A stretch of 64,000 nucleotides of DNA from the NCBI GenBank assembly GCA_951799405.1, contig OX637345.1, positions 186,001-250,000 on the forward strand, in the 5' to 3' direction. Position numbers and translations under genes: made by a program. The notes under the pieces were generated by a model. The model searched no databases. It was not told the origin of the DNA and worked only from the letters and a program-made list of their open reading frames with translations. Below, in pieces: positions 10,533 to 21,534 of the stretch. This DNA comes from Agapetus fuscipes (lineage: Eukaryota; Arthropoda; Insecta; Trichoptera; Glossosomatidae). Each line of letters opens with the position of its first letter. Positions within the stretch are counted from its first letter, which is position 1.

Positions 10533-12054
10533 ACAGACATCCAAGTAACAATATTGCTCAACTTATTCAATAATAACAAGAACCACCAGTGTAGGTGCAG
10601 CACAAGTATTGCCACCGCCTCATGGTGCAGCTCCATTATGGGCGGCCATCTGTTGTCATCAAACATCCATTTATCTATTCGTATTTAACTGGAGCAACTG
10701 ATTTGGATTATTGGAGTTGTTAGAAAGTTGACTTGGTCAGCAGCTCTGCCTGTGGGGAGCAGATGTCACAGCTTGTTGATATTTCATCACACATTTTGAA
10801 ACAGGTTATTAATTTGGTATTACAACAATAATCCTTTAACTCTGCACATCCTCGCACAAGAGCACAGCCTGCTCTTCTTCTAACTTGACGGCCTCAGTGC
10901 CGTGATGGGATTTGACGTCATTTTCTCTACTTCGTAACTTAATTTGACGAAACCATAAATAATTATACAAGTTTTACATGAATTGAGTTGGACGCGCTCA
11001 CCATCAGGAGGTGGACTGCGCCCAGGGGCTCGTACAGGTAATACTGCTGCTCTCACAACCACAGCCACATCTCAATACAACATAAGGACAGGAAGTCTGT
11101 GCTGAGATGCAGCATTTGGAAATAACACTGGACACTTCAGAAACTGCTAACAATACTGAACTAATGTTTTCTGTTTTTTTTTAAATTCAGCCATAAGAAA
11201 GTATTGACAATATAGAATAATTAAAATATAAAGAATACCAATTTGGTAAAAAAATAATTAATTTGGTCATATTCATTTGACATAATTGTGTTTTTTTCAA
11301 TCTTTGCCAAAAATATAATCAGGCGCAACAATGGTAAGCTTATTACGACATCAACCGGCTGGGTTGCCAAGGAAAAGCTAATGAATATTTTGTGATTGGT
11401 AGCTACGTCAGCCCGGTGAGAATGAAACTGACAAAATCTGTTCTGAGTACGTTGTATTATTGTCAGCATCTGCACCTGCAGCTCTCGGCTTTAACTGTAT
11501 TATTGTCAGCATCTGCACCTGTAGCTCTCAGCTTTAACTGGGTGCTCACATCATAATTTATATTTTGGTCGCTGAATTTGACAAATTTTAAAGAAAAAAG
11601 GCATTATTATAAAACATGGCATGTGCAGTTATTGGGAGACAAAACCCAAGGTCCAGAAAAGAGAAAACATAGAATTTCACTTGATTATTGAGTATTATTT
11701 GTTGTTTGATAGGTCTGGCTGACATTTGTGTCTCAAAGTATGCTTCAGTGCCGTCAGCTAGTTGGGGCTCCACTATGTTATATGTCAGTGGTGAATGTGG
11801 TTGCTAGAGATCCAGGAATAATCTTACATTACATATAACATACATCATACATCAGTCTTTGGAATTACAACTCCGCCACATCATCAACATTTCTCCTTAA
11901 GCTACATAACTACTCCTACTCTTTATATGCAAACCCAGCTTACTCCTAATGCAAGGATCCTTGTGGATGCGCCGCACAACTCAGCCACCATCTCGTGCCA
12001 TCACTTCATGTTCAGCTCTTAAGCTTCACTGATTTTGTCATGAGAGACCCGAAG
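10533..12054. other. non-coding stretch with one 43-bp tandem duplication
   Basis: No gene supported. A 43-bp unit beginning TGTATTATTGTCAGCATCTG is present twice in tandem (11453-11495 and 11496-11538) with a few differences. Confidence 0.6.
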
Positions 12055-12219
12055 TCCTATTCTGCTAAATTCCGTACGATCTTCAATGGACGAGATAGCG
12101 ATTCGTGTCCAAAAATAAGGTGCACTGTGATTTTTTTCTATGGAGTTCTTTCGCAAGTGCTAGCAAGCTCCGACTTGGATTGATATCCGAAGTGTAAGGA
12201 ATTTAGCAGAATAGTGCTA
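12055..12219. mobile_element. hairpin MITE, family M1 copy 1
   Basis: The ends CCTATTCTGCTAAATTCC and GGAATTTAGCAGAATAG form a terminal inverted repeat. The interior shares GCGATTCGTGTCCAAAAA with the copy at 14186-14370. Short open frames inside are not genes. Confidence 0.75.
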
Positions 12220-12228
12220 GGGCACCCA

Positions 12229-12371
12229 GGATAAAACATTTCCTAACCTTGACTGCGTAAATCAAAATAATATATGAAAACTAAATCACTCTCTAGAAGT
12301 GCCATCTTGCATTCCATATATTTTAGATTTACGCAATCAATGTGAGATTTCCGTAATGTTTTATACTGCAG
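12229..12371. mobile_element. MITE family M2, ~140 bp with inverted ends
   Basis: The start (AGGATAAAACATTTC, then ACTGCGTAAATC) is complementary to the end (GATTTACGCAATCAAT ... GTTTTATACTGC). The interior has CTAAATCACTC...AGTGCCATC. The family recurs at 14387, 28228, 30668, 34488, 40158, 43338, 53445 and 57985. Confidence 0.65.
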
Positions 12372-13104
12372 GTACAGAACTGGCTGATGTCCACAATGAT
12401 GAGCATCAGGAGAGCAGAGTCAAGGTCACATGAGCCTGCTCTAATGTAAACACGTTTCCTTACATTCATGGACTTGTGATGTTGTGCGTGCACTGCAGGC
12501 ACCACTGCACCATTTCTCACTCATGACTCATTTTGAGAAATTTAGGACATCTGTCCCGAGTCCGTAACAATTGTTGTTTCTTGCTACATTGATTGTGGAG
12601 CTTAGATTTGCTACATAACATTTGTTTTGTTATGAAAACCAAACATATAAAAATTAGTTCCTAGTTCACTTAAGCCAATGTCACCCCTGGTTCAGGGAAA
12701 GGTGGCAAGAGTTGCAGAGTTGTGAGATTTGTAGACATTTGAGGTTTGAATTTTTATTTTGTAACAACTTTTCCACTTCAGCAGTCATTTTTATTCCAAC
12801 TGCTGGTGTTGAGGTCGATCATTCAAGGCAGTGGGTATTTGACTGGTGTGTGTTTGAAATATAACAGCACCGGTTTAATTTTCACTAGACCCTCTTGACA
12901 ATATCTCTACCCCCGGGTTCATAACCTTCATTTAAGAATTATTCATTAGTAATTCATGAAATAAAATTTATTGACAATATTAATACCTACTTGTTTCTAG
13001 CCAGGACACAATATGTTGGTGAATTACATTTCTCTTCACAAATTAAAAAAAAAATGTAGCTAATAATTATACACGGCTAAACAATGGGAAGCAAGAAAGT
13101 CAAA
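12372..13104. other. non-coding stretch with two dispersed-repeat fragments
   Basis: A partial copy of the TAGATT-tail module lies at 12666-12765 (GCCAATGTCACCCCTG, then GGCAAGAGTTGCAG). The segment 12955-13070 (TATTAATACCT ... GTTGGTGAATTACATTTCTC) is repeated at about 57780-57890. No gene seen. Confidence 0.6.
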
Positions 13105-13478
13105 GGAGCATTTCTATGCAAGAAAGCCACAGGAACATTTCTATGCAAGAAAGCCACAGGAACATTTCTATGCAAGAAAGCCACAGGAACATTTCTATGC
13201 AAGAAAGCCACAGGAACATTTCTATGCAAGAAAGCCACAGGAACATTTCTATGCAAGAAAGCCACAGGAACATTTCTATGCAAGAAAGCCACAGGAACAT
13301 TTCTATGCAAGAAAGCCACAGGAAAATTTCTATGCAAGAAAGCCACAGGAACATTTCTATGCAAGAAAGCCACAGGAACATTTCTATGCAAGAAAGCCAC
13401 AGGAACATTTCTATGCAAGAAAGCCACAGGAACATTTCTATGCAAGAAAGCCACAGGAACATTTCTATGCAAGAAAGG
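13105..13478. repeat. 27-bp minisatellite, 13 full units plus a partial
   Basis: The unit GGAACATTTCTATGCAAGAA plus AGCCACA repeats with a constant 27-bp period from 13105. Only the first unit (GGAGC) and the unit at 13321 (GGAAAATTT) differ by a base. Since 27 is divisible by three, long frames stay open on both strands (for example repeated GTFLCKKAT on plus and HRNVPVAFL on minus). No homology, start context or splice support suggests that any of them is a gene. Confidence 0.95.
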
Positions 13479-14185
13479 AAATCACAACCAACACTCCTGT
13501 GCTGAGAAACAAGTTGGCTTCATCAATCAATATAAAACAACTAGATGGAGCATCAGGGCGGCTGGGCGAGGCTTAGTAGGCACGGTGGGACAACTGGGAA
13601 ATCAGAATTCTGTTATTCTGTCTTTTATTACGACGCTGCAATATTGTGTCTGTTTATCATTGTGTACCTATTTGCGTTCCATGGCAAGTGCATTACTATG
13701 GGAAGAAACTGATACTCCATCCATATCTTTTAGTTTGATCAATGGTTGATTTTGACATTTGAGCAAAACAAGGAACAAGGAACAGTTCATTTGCTCTTTA
13801 GTAATCACATCTGCTCTTCATCGGCTTCTTACAAATAAAATGAGAAAATTCATACAGGTAAAGTGTTCTCCTAGTTGGTGTTCAGCTTCCAGCAAGGGAA
13901 CTTTCAATTACAAATTAATACAATCATAACAATAAGATAAATAATCAACATAAAGCTACAAGTATTAGCAATCTCACTCAGGCTATATTTGGAAATGAAT
14001 CATTTTATTTCCTGGCCACCCCCGAAGGAAAAGGCTTGCACAGTCACAGCTATACAACAATATACACACAACCCATCCAAGAACTTCACACAAGTTCACC
14101 TTCAATTATAACAGAAGGGGACTCTACACCAGCAGGCAATCAGAAACAGGAACATCCGATGCAAACAGGCGCTGCGCATCCAGAT
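13479..14185. other. non-coding stretch, nothing recognised
   Basis: No supported ORF, repeat or RNA gene was seen between the minisatellite and the MITE cluster. Confidence 0.5.
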
Positions 14186-14370
14186 GCGCTATTCTGCTAA
14201 ATTCCTGACGACCATAAGGCGACGAGCTGGCGATTCGTGTCCAAAACAAGACGGGAGCGCTAACGCTTGCGAAAGAACTCCATACATAAAAAATCACAGT
14301 CCATCTCATTTTTGGACACGAATCGCCAGCTCGTCGCCTTAGATCGTAAGGAATTTAGCAGAATAGCGCT
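14186..14370. mobile_element. hairpin MITE, family M1 copy 2
   Basis: The arms GCGCTATTCTGCTAAATTCC and GGAATTTAGCAGAATAGCGC are perfect. The inverted pairing continues inward over GGCGACGAGCTGGCGATTCG, so almost the whole element folds into one hairpin. Confidence 0.85.
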
Positions 14371-14386
14371 TCAGGCCATCTGTATC

Positions 14387-14520
14387 CCCAGTATAAAGCA
14401 CTGCGTAAACTCCCTTTGATTGTGTTAGTTTTCAAACATTTAAATCACTCCCTAGGAATGCCATCATACATTCTATACATAACATTTTCAATTATGCAAA
14501 TGAGGGGAGTTTATAGCTTC
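14387..14520. mobile_element. MITE family M2, copy adjacent to M1
   Basis: It starts CCCAGTATAAAGCACTGCGT and ends AATGAGGGGAGTTTATA. The middle has AAATCACTC...GGAATGCCATC. The same order, M1 then M2, is found at 12055-12371. Confidence 0.6.
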
Positions 14521-14774
14521 TTTTAACCCATTCGCAGACACACAAAATGTGAAGTAGGCTAGAAAAAACACACTTATTTTATCATCTCAAATTGTATTTG
14601 TATTATAATTTTTTTATCTATTTATTTATTTTATTTTTTGACATCCAGGGGCGAAACGGCTATTGCCGTGTTCTTTGGATTTCTGTAGGGACGCACGGAT
14701 GCTACATGTATGCAAGTTCTATCAGAAATAGCCGTTTCGTCCCTAGTGATAACTTTTTATCACGACGGCTATTA

Positions 14775-16318
14775 GGGGCAAGTGGTGTACCTCTGGACGC
14801 TGTGTACCTTTGGACACCATCATATCTCTGGAAATACAGAAGATTAAAAATCCTCACATAAACGGGGATATTACATTTTTGTTAGCTCTCAATATTATTG
14901 TGTGTACCTTGTCATCACCTACAACACGTGCCTTTTTTTTACAATTCAAGTTTTCAACAACAAAAAGTAAATTTTTATGCATTTTTTATACAGTTTTCAT
15001 GGTGTGATTATGAAATATTTTAGTCAAATGATAATACCGATGTAGGGTTTAGGGAGTGCTTAAAACGATAGAGCATTCATTTGCCTTATTTTGAACCTCA
15101 AAACTAAATGTCAGTTGATGTTTTAATTTAGTATCATTTGTGTACCTCTGGACAAATTTTTGCGTGTACATATGGACGTCCAAAAGTACACGCCTTTAGT
15201 CCACAGGTACTCAACTTAAAATAAAATGCTTGTTAGACTTTTCTAATTATTTTTTATATCCATCTTTTAGTTGGTCAAACGAATCAAAATTTCTCATGTG
15301 ATACCTTGAAAAAGTGATCAAATTCTCCTTATTATGGATAACCACGATTTTCATATAAATATACAAGTTATTGAAAAAGCAAAAGTCCGGTCGATAGCTC
15401 AGGTGGTAGAGTGCTTGCATTCCATGCCGAAAGCTCGGGTTCGAATCCCACCGAGGGTGTCAGAAATGATTTCCCATTTCGGTGTTTAATTCAAACCCCA
15501 AAATAAAATACCGGCAAGGTTTACTCAGCCTTCACAAGAAATGAGTACCAGCACTCTCGGGAGCTGGGAAACCTCCACTTCAACTGAAGTGGTTGGCGTA
15601 AGGCCGGCCCCCTTACCTGTAAAAATAAATAGGTTCAACTCGCCACATGCGACCCCTTCGGGGATAACGCGGCAAGAAGTTACACTATATGTGTAGCTTA
15701 GTTGCGTTTTTTTTTTTTTTTGCAAAAGAATCCAAAGTTTTCATTTTAACTTTGCATCCTCACACTTTTCAAAAATGCAGCCCTTGGATAAAGGTGTTTT
15801 TGGATCAGATTCATATGATTCCGAAGAGATGTATGAGTTATACATGAAAAATAAAAAATATTTTTAATATTATTTGTTGTGATAACGTAGGTTCTTCTAA
15901 CAATATATATTACGTGTTTTTAATAATCGCTATCAAAATGTTTTGTTGTCATTTTTATAATAATAAGTTTCTGCAATTTTATCACCAATAAAATATAAAA
16001 TAATACTATGTTTAATCATATTTAAACTAATTAAATGTTTTGATGTCCAGAGGTACACATGCTGTCCCAAGGTACACTTACCCCTGTCCACAGGTACACA
16101 CCCATAAGTGTACCTCTGGACAAAAATGCGATTTTTGGGGGAAAGGTCGTAACACAACACAGGTCAATTTTATACAAAACTAAAAATAAGTTGGTTATGC
16201 ACAATTAGACAATGAATACATAACATATACAATCTTCTCTATACCTTTCTTAACTTGCGAGAAAAAAAATATTCAGTAAAAAAAAAAAGAGCTTGTCCAT
16301 AGGTACACCACTTGCCCC
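14775..16318. mobile_element. TA-flanked non-autonomous DNA element with GTACC-motif arrays
   Basis: The inverted ends are GGGGCAAGTGGTGTACCTCT (left) and its near-complement at 16293-16318, each flanked by TA (14773-14774, 16319-16320). About ten copies of TGTACCTNTGGAC, or its reverse complement, lie near both ends. They are at about 14788, 14803, 15140, 15167, 15203, 16047, 16064, 16083, 16103 and 16298. They may be transposase binding sites, which is inference. The element contains a SINE (15386-15721). A 30-codon open frame follows at 15775-15867 and has no recognisable relative. Confidence 0.75.
15386..15721 (+). mobile_element. tRNA-derived SINE, full-length copy with 7-bp target duplication
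   Basis: The tRNA-like head has A box TAGCTCAGGTGG and B box GGTTCGAATCCC. The body contains TTTCGGTGTTTA, CTCAGCCTTCACAAG and CAACTGAAGTGGTTGGCG. It ends AGCTTAGTTGCG plus a T-run. GCAAAAG flanks it on both sides (15379-15385 and 15722-15728). The sense strand ends in T, not A, which is unusual for a SINE tail. Confidence 0.9.
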
Positions 16319-17451
16319 TACCGTTTCGTCCAGTCCTAGACAAGCTCATAGAACGGCTATAACCGTTTCGTCCGCGAACGGGTTAAGCATTCATCAAAGT
16401 AAAAGAAATAGATGTAGTGTGTTAGTTTATTTTAATACTAATGCGTGTACCATGGAACACAAGTAGGAAGCCAATGGAAAGATACACAAGATAGCAGCGT
16501 ACAGGGAAGACAAGCCGCACGCCGAAGGAGAACTTAGTGTGTTTAGTGGCAAACGGCAGAAGCACAAGATCTCTCTTTCGTGCCGCAGTGTTGAAGGTGC
16601 AAATCACTATGGTGATCACCAATCTTTACTGAAGAGGCGCAAGAAGAAGAAGAATATCGGCGTCATGTGTCAAGAGAAGAGACAAAGTAACAAGAGTTTT
16701 TGTTTGACAGCTCTTATCAAGCTCGCCTTGTCACGAGTCTCTGGCTCGCCCAACAGCTTGCTTGTTCCATCTATTTCTTTATGTTGAAAAATGCCTTAAG
16801 GTGATGACAGACACTGCGCTGGTGAGACTGAGTTTGGTTACTTTCTATGTAAGTATTTTAGTTTTACAAAAGGTAAACAATGAAGGCCCTTAATTTACAT
16901 ATTTGTGAGCATTTCAACTTAATACAAATGAGGTGATGTGAGAAGACTAGAAACTAAATAGAAGTGGATGAGGGTGGACTTCCCTGAAGGAAATAAGCAG
17001 TAACTCTACAGTTGCTCCTCGTACACAACAGTCAACAGCTCATGCGGCTGGGGGGAGCGGGGCTGATCCATGGCAATAAAGTCATAACAGAAATACAATA
17101 ATACATTCAAATTCAAGATAGTCTGTCCCCAGGTGTAGGGAGCCACAAGTCCACATGGTGACAGGAGTTCATCTTGCCACTGACTTCCATGCTACTTGTT
17201 CATAAACTGGCAGAACTCAAAGAGGTTTTAAATAATAAAATGAGAGTAGCATGCGGCACCCCATTTCATTTCAATAAAATGTCAACAAGAAAGTTTAGCT
17301 ATTTTTTTTCTATTTATGAAATTTTTTGACTTGTGGCGCTCTAGATCTGAGGATACTTTATAATAAAAGAACAAACAATGACAAGAGAAATGAGATATGA
17401 TAGGTGATGCTGAGAGCTGCGGACAAACAGTTTGTTTTTGGCTCTCTACCA

Positions 17452-17513
17452 CTAGAACCCTAGACTTCCAGGTCAGGAAGTGAACACTTTACCCATTGAG
17501 CTACTACTGGACT
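17452..17513 (-). repeat. tRNA-like SINE head fragment
   Basis: The minus strand reads TAGTAGCTCAATGGGTAAAG (A-box-like), then a loop, then CTAGGGTTCTAGTGG (decayed B box). The body of the main SINE family is not attached, so it belongs to another or a truncated SINE. Confidence 0.5.
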
Positions 17514-18427
17514 TGTTCTCAGCAATGTTTACTTATTTCTTTATCTTCCAGAACCAAAAAAACTGTAAATATGCATTCTTAGCAGTCACTGATCACACAT
17601 ATAGAGTCAATGTCTGCAAAGAGATTGACGACTGGGCTCAAAGAAACAAGGAATACAGCAAGGCTTTCCTTCCTGCTTAAATACACTTTCTGTTTTCATT
17701 GATGAACAATAAATTTAACATTCAACAGGAAAAATAATTCACACAAACAAAGAGCAAACATTCCACACTATTCATTAACTTTATAATCATTAGAGTATTA
17801 AGGAACTTGTGTGCGGCTTACAACATAAACATTGTTACAAAAATAATCAACGGGAACAGCCCGGCCTGTGACATCACTGATACAATTAATACAAGTGACA
17901 AGTCACGGATACATAATGCCAGTGACAAGTCCCTGCCACATAACAACACAATAAATGAAATTAAATTGAAGAAATGAGAAGAATTGCTAATCGCTACACG
18001 TAATAATTAATATTTGGATTATTAATAATTGATTATTTGTATAAACTAAATAATTACAAAAATATTACAAGACAAAATATAAACAAAGATACAGTTGAGC
18101 TCTGGCAGGAGTCTCTGACTTACACGATTAGGTATATTACATATGTTACTTTATTATTGACTTTCCTAGGAGTGTGGGCGCCACTGCTTCACCTGCAACA
18201 ACAACAACAACAAGTCAGAACAATGTTATGCATTACACATAACAAGAGAGCGCCATTGTTGTGTGTGTGAGGAGGTGTCAAGGGCCCTCTCCGATCACAG
18301 ATAAGACATTTAAAAAAAGCTGTGTGCTAAAGAAGCGCTCCCATGCCAGTGGTTGGTTCTCCAGGAGTTTGCTTTTAAACTTATCGTGCACAAAGGTGTG
18401 CCCCAGTTGTGAAAATGCCATGTAGAG

Positions 18428-18473
18428 CCAGATCAGACCAGACCAGACCAGACCAGACCAGACCAGACCAGAT
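18428..18473. repeat. (GACCA)n microsatellite
   Basis: Pentanucleotide GACCA repeats about eight times, bordered on both sides by CAGATCA variants. Confidence 0.9.
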
Positions 18474-18987
18474 CAAATACTGAATGAGTGAAAAAAGTCT
18501 GAGTAAAGGATAAAGATCAAAAATAGTGTTTTTTGAGGAATCCTTCGCATGAGGACTCCCCAGAATTCAGAAAATCTAGAAGTCTTTGACACTTGTAAGA
18601 GTGCCGCAGAGGTGTGGGTGTTGGTGAGCTATCGGTTAATGTCCTGATCCTTTGCATCAAAGATGTTAGCTGCCTAGTGTTATGTTGTGTGTTGCATTGT
18701 CTTTGCTTTGAGACACTGAAAGGAAGTGGCGTTTGATATTGGCTTTGAAAAGAACATGGCTAAATTGAGATGGAAACACAGATGCGGGTAACTCGTTGCA
18801 TAAGCGGGCAGTTTCGCACGGGAAAGAGTCGCAAACACACCAAGTTGTCATAGTTTTGATGTTGACCACAAAGGGATGAATGTGATTGTGTCAATGTGAA
18901 GGGATGAATCTTCAACAAATCGAAAGTAATAGTTAACCACTTATGTTGAGAACAGCTGTAATATGATGAGTGCATGTGTACTGCAGC

Positions 18988-19298
18988 TTACCCTTGATAC
19001 GCCAGCTTCTCCCTGAGCGCCTCGTCACTAGCCGCTACAGGCAGCGCTGCCCCTGCCCCTGGCCCCGCCCCCAGCATGTTGTAGAGCAGCGCGAACAGCG
19101 TGCACGCCGTGTACACGGCCAGCGCGGCCCACCACAGCAGGCGCTCGTGCAGGCGCTGCGAGTAGTTCTTCAGCACCAGCAGGCCGATGGTCAGGCCGGC
19201 CAGCGCGCCCGTGAGGTGCGCCACGTAGGACACTGGAGGACCAGCACCTCCCTCGGCCGCATAGCGCGAGTAGATGGCGAACCCAACGTCGCACGAGG
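18988..19298 (-). CDS. rhomboid protease last exon, catalytic histidine
   Basis: 311 bp to the TAA at 18988-18990, residues 215-317. The acceptor is [23 protein letters not shown] comes first, then the helix bearing His242 ([18 protein letters not shown]). [21 protein letters not shown] with a further membrane helix follows, and the tail ends LAYQG. The bases at the stop, CAAGG|GTAAGC, could also serve as a splice donor, in which case another short exon would lie to the left. I prefer the stop because it closes the frame at the usual family length. Confidence 0.85.
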
Positions 19299-19513
19299 CT
19301 GGAACATGAAGACATGTAGGGTCAGAGCATGATCACAAGGGGAAGGCAATGCTTACAGTATTATGATTTTACAGAGACCAATTACAAATGACTGCAAGGC
19401 CAGGCAAGAACAAGGAATAGTAGAGCAGACAAACAAAACTTGTTCTAGACTCTAGGTATTAAAGTAGGCTTGGTATTACAGTAGACTTGGTATTACGTAG
19501 GTATTAAAGTAGA

Positions 19514-19558
19514 CATGGAGTGGTAGTTGAGCAGCACGTGGCTGAGGTGCGCGTACAC
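19514..19558 (-). repeat. intronic echo of the serine exon
   Basis: 45 bp that repeat exon bases 19650-19706, except for an in-frame 12-bp deletion. It lies within the 311-bp last intron and is flanked by two copies of GTTGCTATGGTAA (about 19560-19595). It has no splice signals of its own. Confidence 0.85.
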
Positions 19559-19609
19559 TTGTTGCTATGGTAACACCTCCTGTTGCTATGGTAATGTATG
19601 GGAGCTCAC

Positions 19610-19878
19610 CGAACACGAAGACGGCGAGCAGCCTGAGCGCGCCCCACTGCATGGAGTGGTAGTTGAGCAGCACGTGGCTGAGGTGCGCGGCCAGCAGCGC
19701 GTACACGCCCCCGGAGGCGCCGGCCAGGCACACGGAGGGGTCGAACACGCTGGTGCCCAGGGAGCCGGCAGCCACGCCGGCCAGGTACACGGCGGCGGCG
19801 CGCGTACCTCCGTGCACCATCTCTAGGGGCAGCCCCACAGCAGTCTGCACTGTCAGGTTGAAGCCGAGGTGCAGCCAG
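19610..19878 (-). CDS. rhomboid protease exon carrying the catalytic serine
   Basis: 269 bp, completing Gly125 and encoding residues 126-214 plus one base. The acceptor is CTTCCAG|CTGGCT and the donor TTCG|GTGAGC. WLHLGFN (126-132) has the conserved His and Asn. PLEMVHG lies at 142-148. The nucleophile motif GASG has Ser180, and AAHLSHVLLNYHSM follows. The reading runs from helix 2 through helix 4. A 45-bp rearranged copy of the part coding AAHLSHVLLNYHSM lies in the next intron (19514-19558). Confidence 0.93.
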
Positions 19879-19944
19879 CTGGAAGGTCACGCCAAGTTAG
19901 TGGTGCTTCATACAGTCAAAACACAGATTTACTCAAATAGTTTG

Positions 19945-20050
19945 AATTTTTACATGAATACCCAGAGTCATAATAAAAGGAGAGCTTGTATGAAGAAGGT
20001 TATGACTCTGGATGAAATAAAAGAAGTATGTAAGGACAGAAAGTAACAAG
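19945..20050 (+). mobile_element. LINE ORF 3' fragment
   Basis: It encodes NKRRACMKKVMTLDE and EVCKDRK, the conserved end of the LINE protein also seen at 45181-45588. It is truncated on both sides, within the third intron of the rhomboid gene. Confidence 0.8.
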
Positions 20051-21534
20051 AAAGTAAGGACAGAAGTATGTAAAAAAGACTAAACAATATTCATCTTTCA
20101 TGTTGATCTATTTTTGTTGCAATATGTTTGTAAAAGGCTCGCAGACAACTATTTGTAAGAAGAATAAGAGAACGTTGTTGTCATTTGCTGTTCATCATTT
20201 ACTTCTGTTTTTAAAATAATAAATAATAAAATTTTTTTGCTAAGCACCCTCTTTAATGTACGCGACACCCTCAACTCTTTCCTGAAATGAATCACCTTGT
20301 GATATTTAAGGAAATATGTGACTGAGTCATTAGGCTTAGCGTAATGGCCGTGAAACTGTTGCCGCCGATCAACAGAAAGGGGTGACACTTGATGGAATAC
20401 GCCAAACCTCGTAAATCCAACATTACGTCAGAGGCTACCCCTGATGTTAGGGCTAAATGCAATAAGGCGACATGTCTACAACATTTCATAAACGAGGGTC
20501 TCACGGGGTGAATGTGTTCAGCTAGTTCTCCACGCTAATAATTCAATACTTTTACAAAACGCGTTTTGTAGTTCAAAATGTTATCGCAGTTTCTTCTCTT
20601 CTCTAAAATCTAGCATCTAGATAGGTGGATAAACAAATAGGCACACTATTGCTCAGCTACGTTGGTAATCTACTTCAAAGCAACGTCTTTAGTTAGAAAA
20701 ATAACAAAAATGCTCTCAGTGGGACTTCATTCTAACCAGAGACCAATGAGAGAAGTTCTAAAAAAATCCGCAGAGTTGGTATTAATAAACGCCATCTCGG
20801 GACTGACATTTTGGTCAGTAATTTTGACAATCAAACAAATATATATAAGACATCACGGCATGTGTAATTTGGCGTAGATATTTGGATCGTTCTACTAGTG
20901 TTAGCTCAAAGCTTCTCATTGAGAAGATTCTGGCATGGTCTGGTGTATGCCAGAGTAGCCCTTATTCACCTATAAATACAGATCGTAGTGCTTTGAAGGG
21001 AAATTAGTAACTAAGCCGTTAAGCGAGATAGTACAAAAGATTAACTGTGAACCAAATGTGAGTCAATCCTAAAATAAATTATGTAAAATAAATTTAAGCG
21101 AAATTTTATTAAATTGAACCAAAGTACATCGTAACAATATTATAACGCGCTTTATTTCAATCGAAATATATTTTAGACACAATATGTTGGGTCGTTGGCC
21201 CGCGGAGTGGAGCAAAAAAATGTTTAAAAAAACAGCCCTTGCAGGGTATTTTAGGAGCTCAGATGTCCCAGCAAATGTTTGAAATGTTACGCATCTGAAA
21301 TTAGTCACAAATAGCATTTTTAGGTATGTGGAATGCGTCCCCTCCTCCCTCAGGGTTCTTTATACGTCATAAGGGGCACGTTTGTGTTTTTGCACGTTGA
21401 GATGTCGCACCTTTGCGACGCTATTTTTGTAATGTCTTATTGTAAGAAACTTCCTCCACTTCGAGATGAACCTTCTGGATCTCTTTGCAGAATCGCGCTC
21501 ACAAAAGTGGTGCAATCACGCCACACAATGGTTT
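20051..21534. other. intron sequence, nothing recognised
   Basis: AT-rich. No coding, RNA or repeat feature that I can support. Confidence 0.5.

Larger units (their letters stand above)
14527..16382. mobile_element. TTAA-flanked MITE (piggyBac type) carrying a nested insertion
   Basis: It is flanked by TTAA at 14523-14526 and 16383-16386. The left end CCCATTCGCAGAC pairs with the right end GTCCGCGAACGGG. The interior holds several GCGAAACGGCTATTGCCG/AGCCGTTTCGTCC motifs in both orientations. Without the inserted element (14775-16318 plus one TA) it would be about 310 bp. It has no coding capacity. The TTAA target and CCC end suggest mobilisation by a piggyBac transposase, which I infer from the ends alone. 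Confidence 0.8.
16387..18987. other. region 3' of the rhomboid gene, few features
   Basis: No supported ORF. It holds a tRNA-like head fragment (17452-17513, minus) and a GACCA microsatellite (18428-18473). Any 3' UTR of the rhomboid gene should lie here, just left of 18988. No single polyadenylation signal stands out enough to call. Confidence 0.5.

Noticed and set aside
13077..13749. Long open frames on both strands over the minisatellite (up to 221 codons)
   Set aside because: They exist only because the 27-bp unit is divisible by three and lacks stops. No homology, splice or start context.
19028..19332. GC-rich overlapping frames on both strands at the rhomboid 3' exons
   Set aside because: Shadows of the high-GC coding exons; only the minus-strand frame with the His motif has homology.
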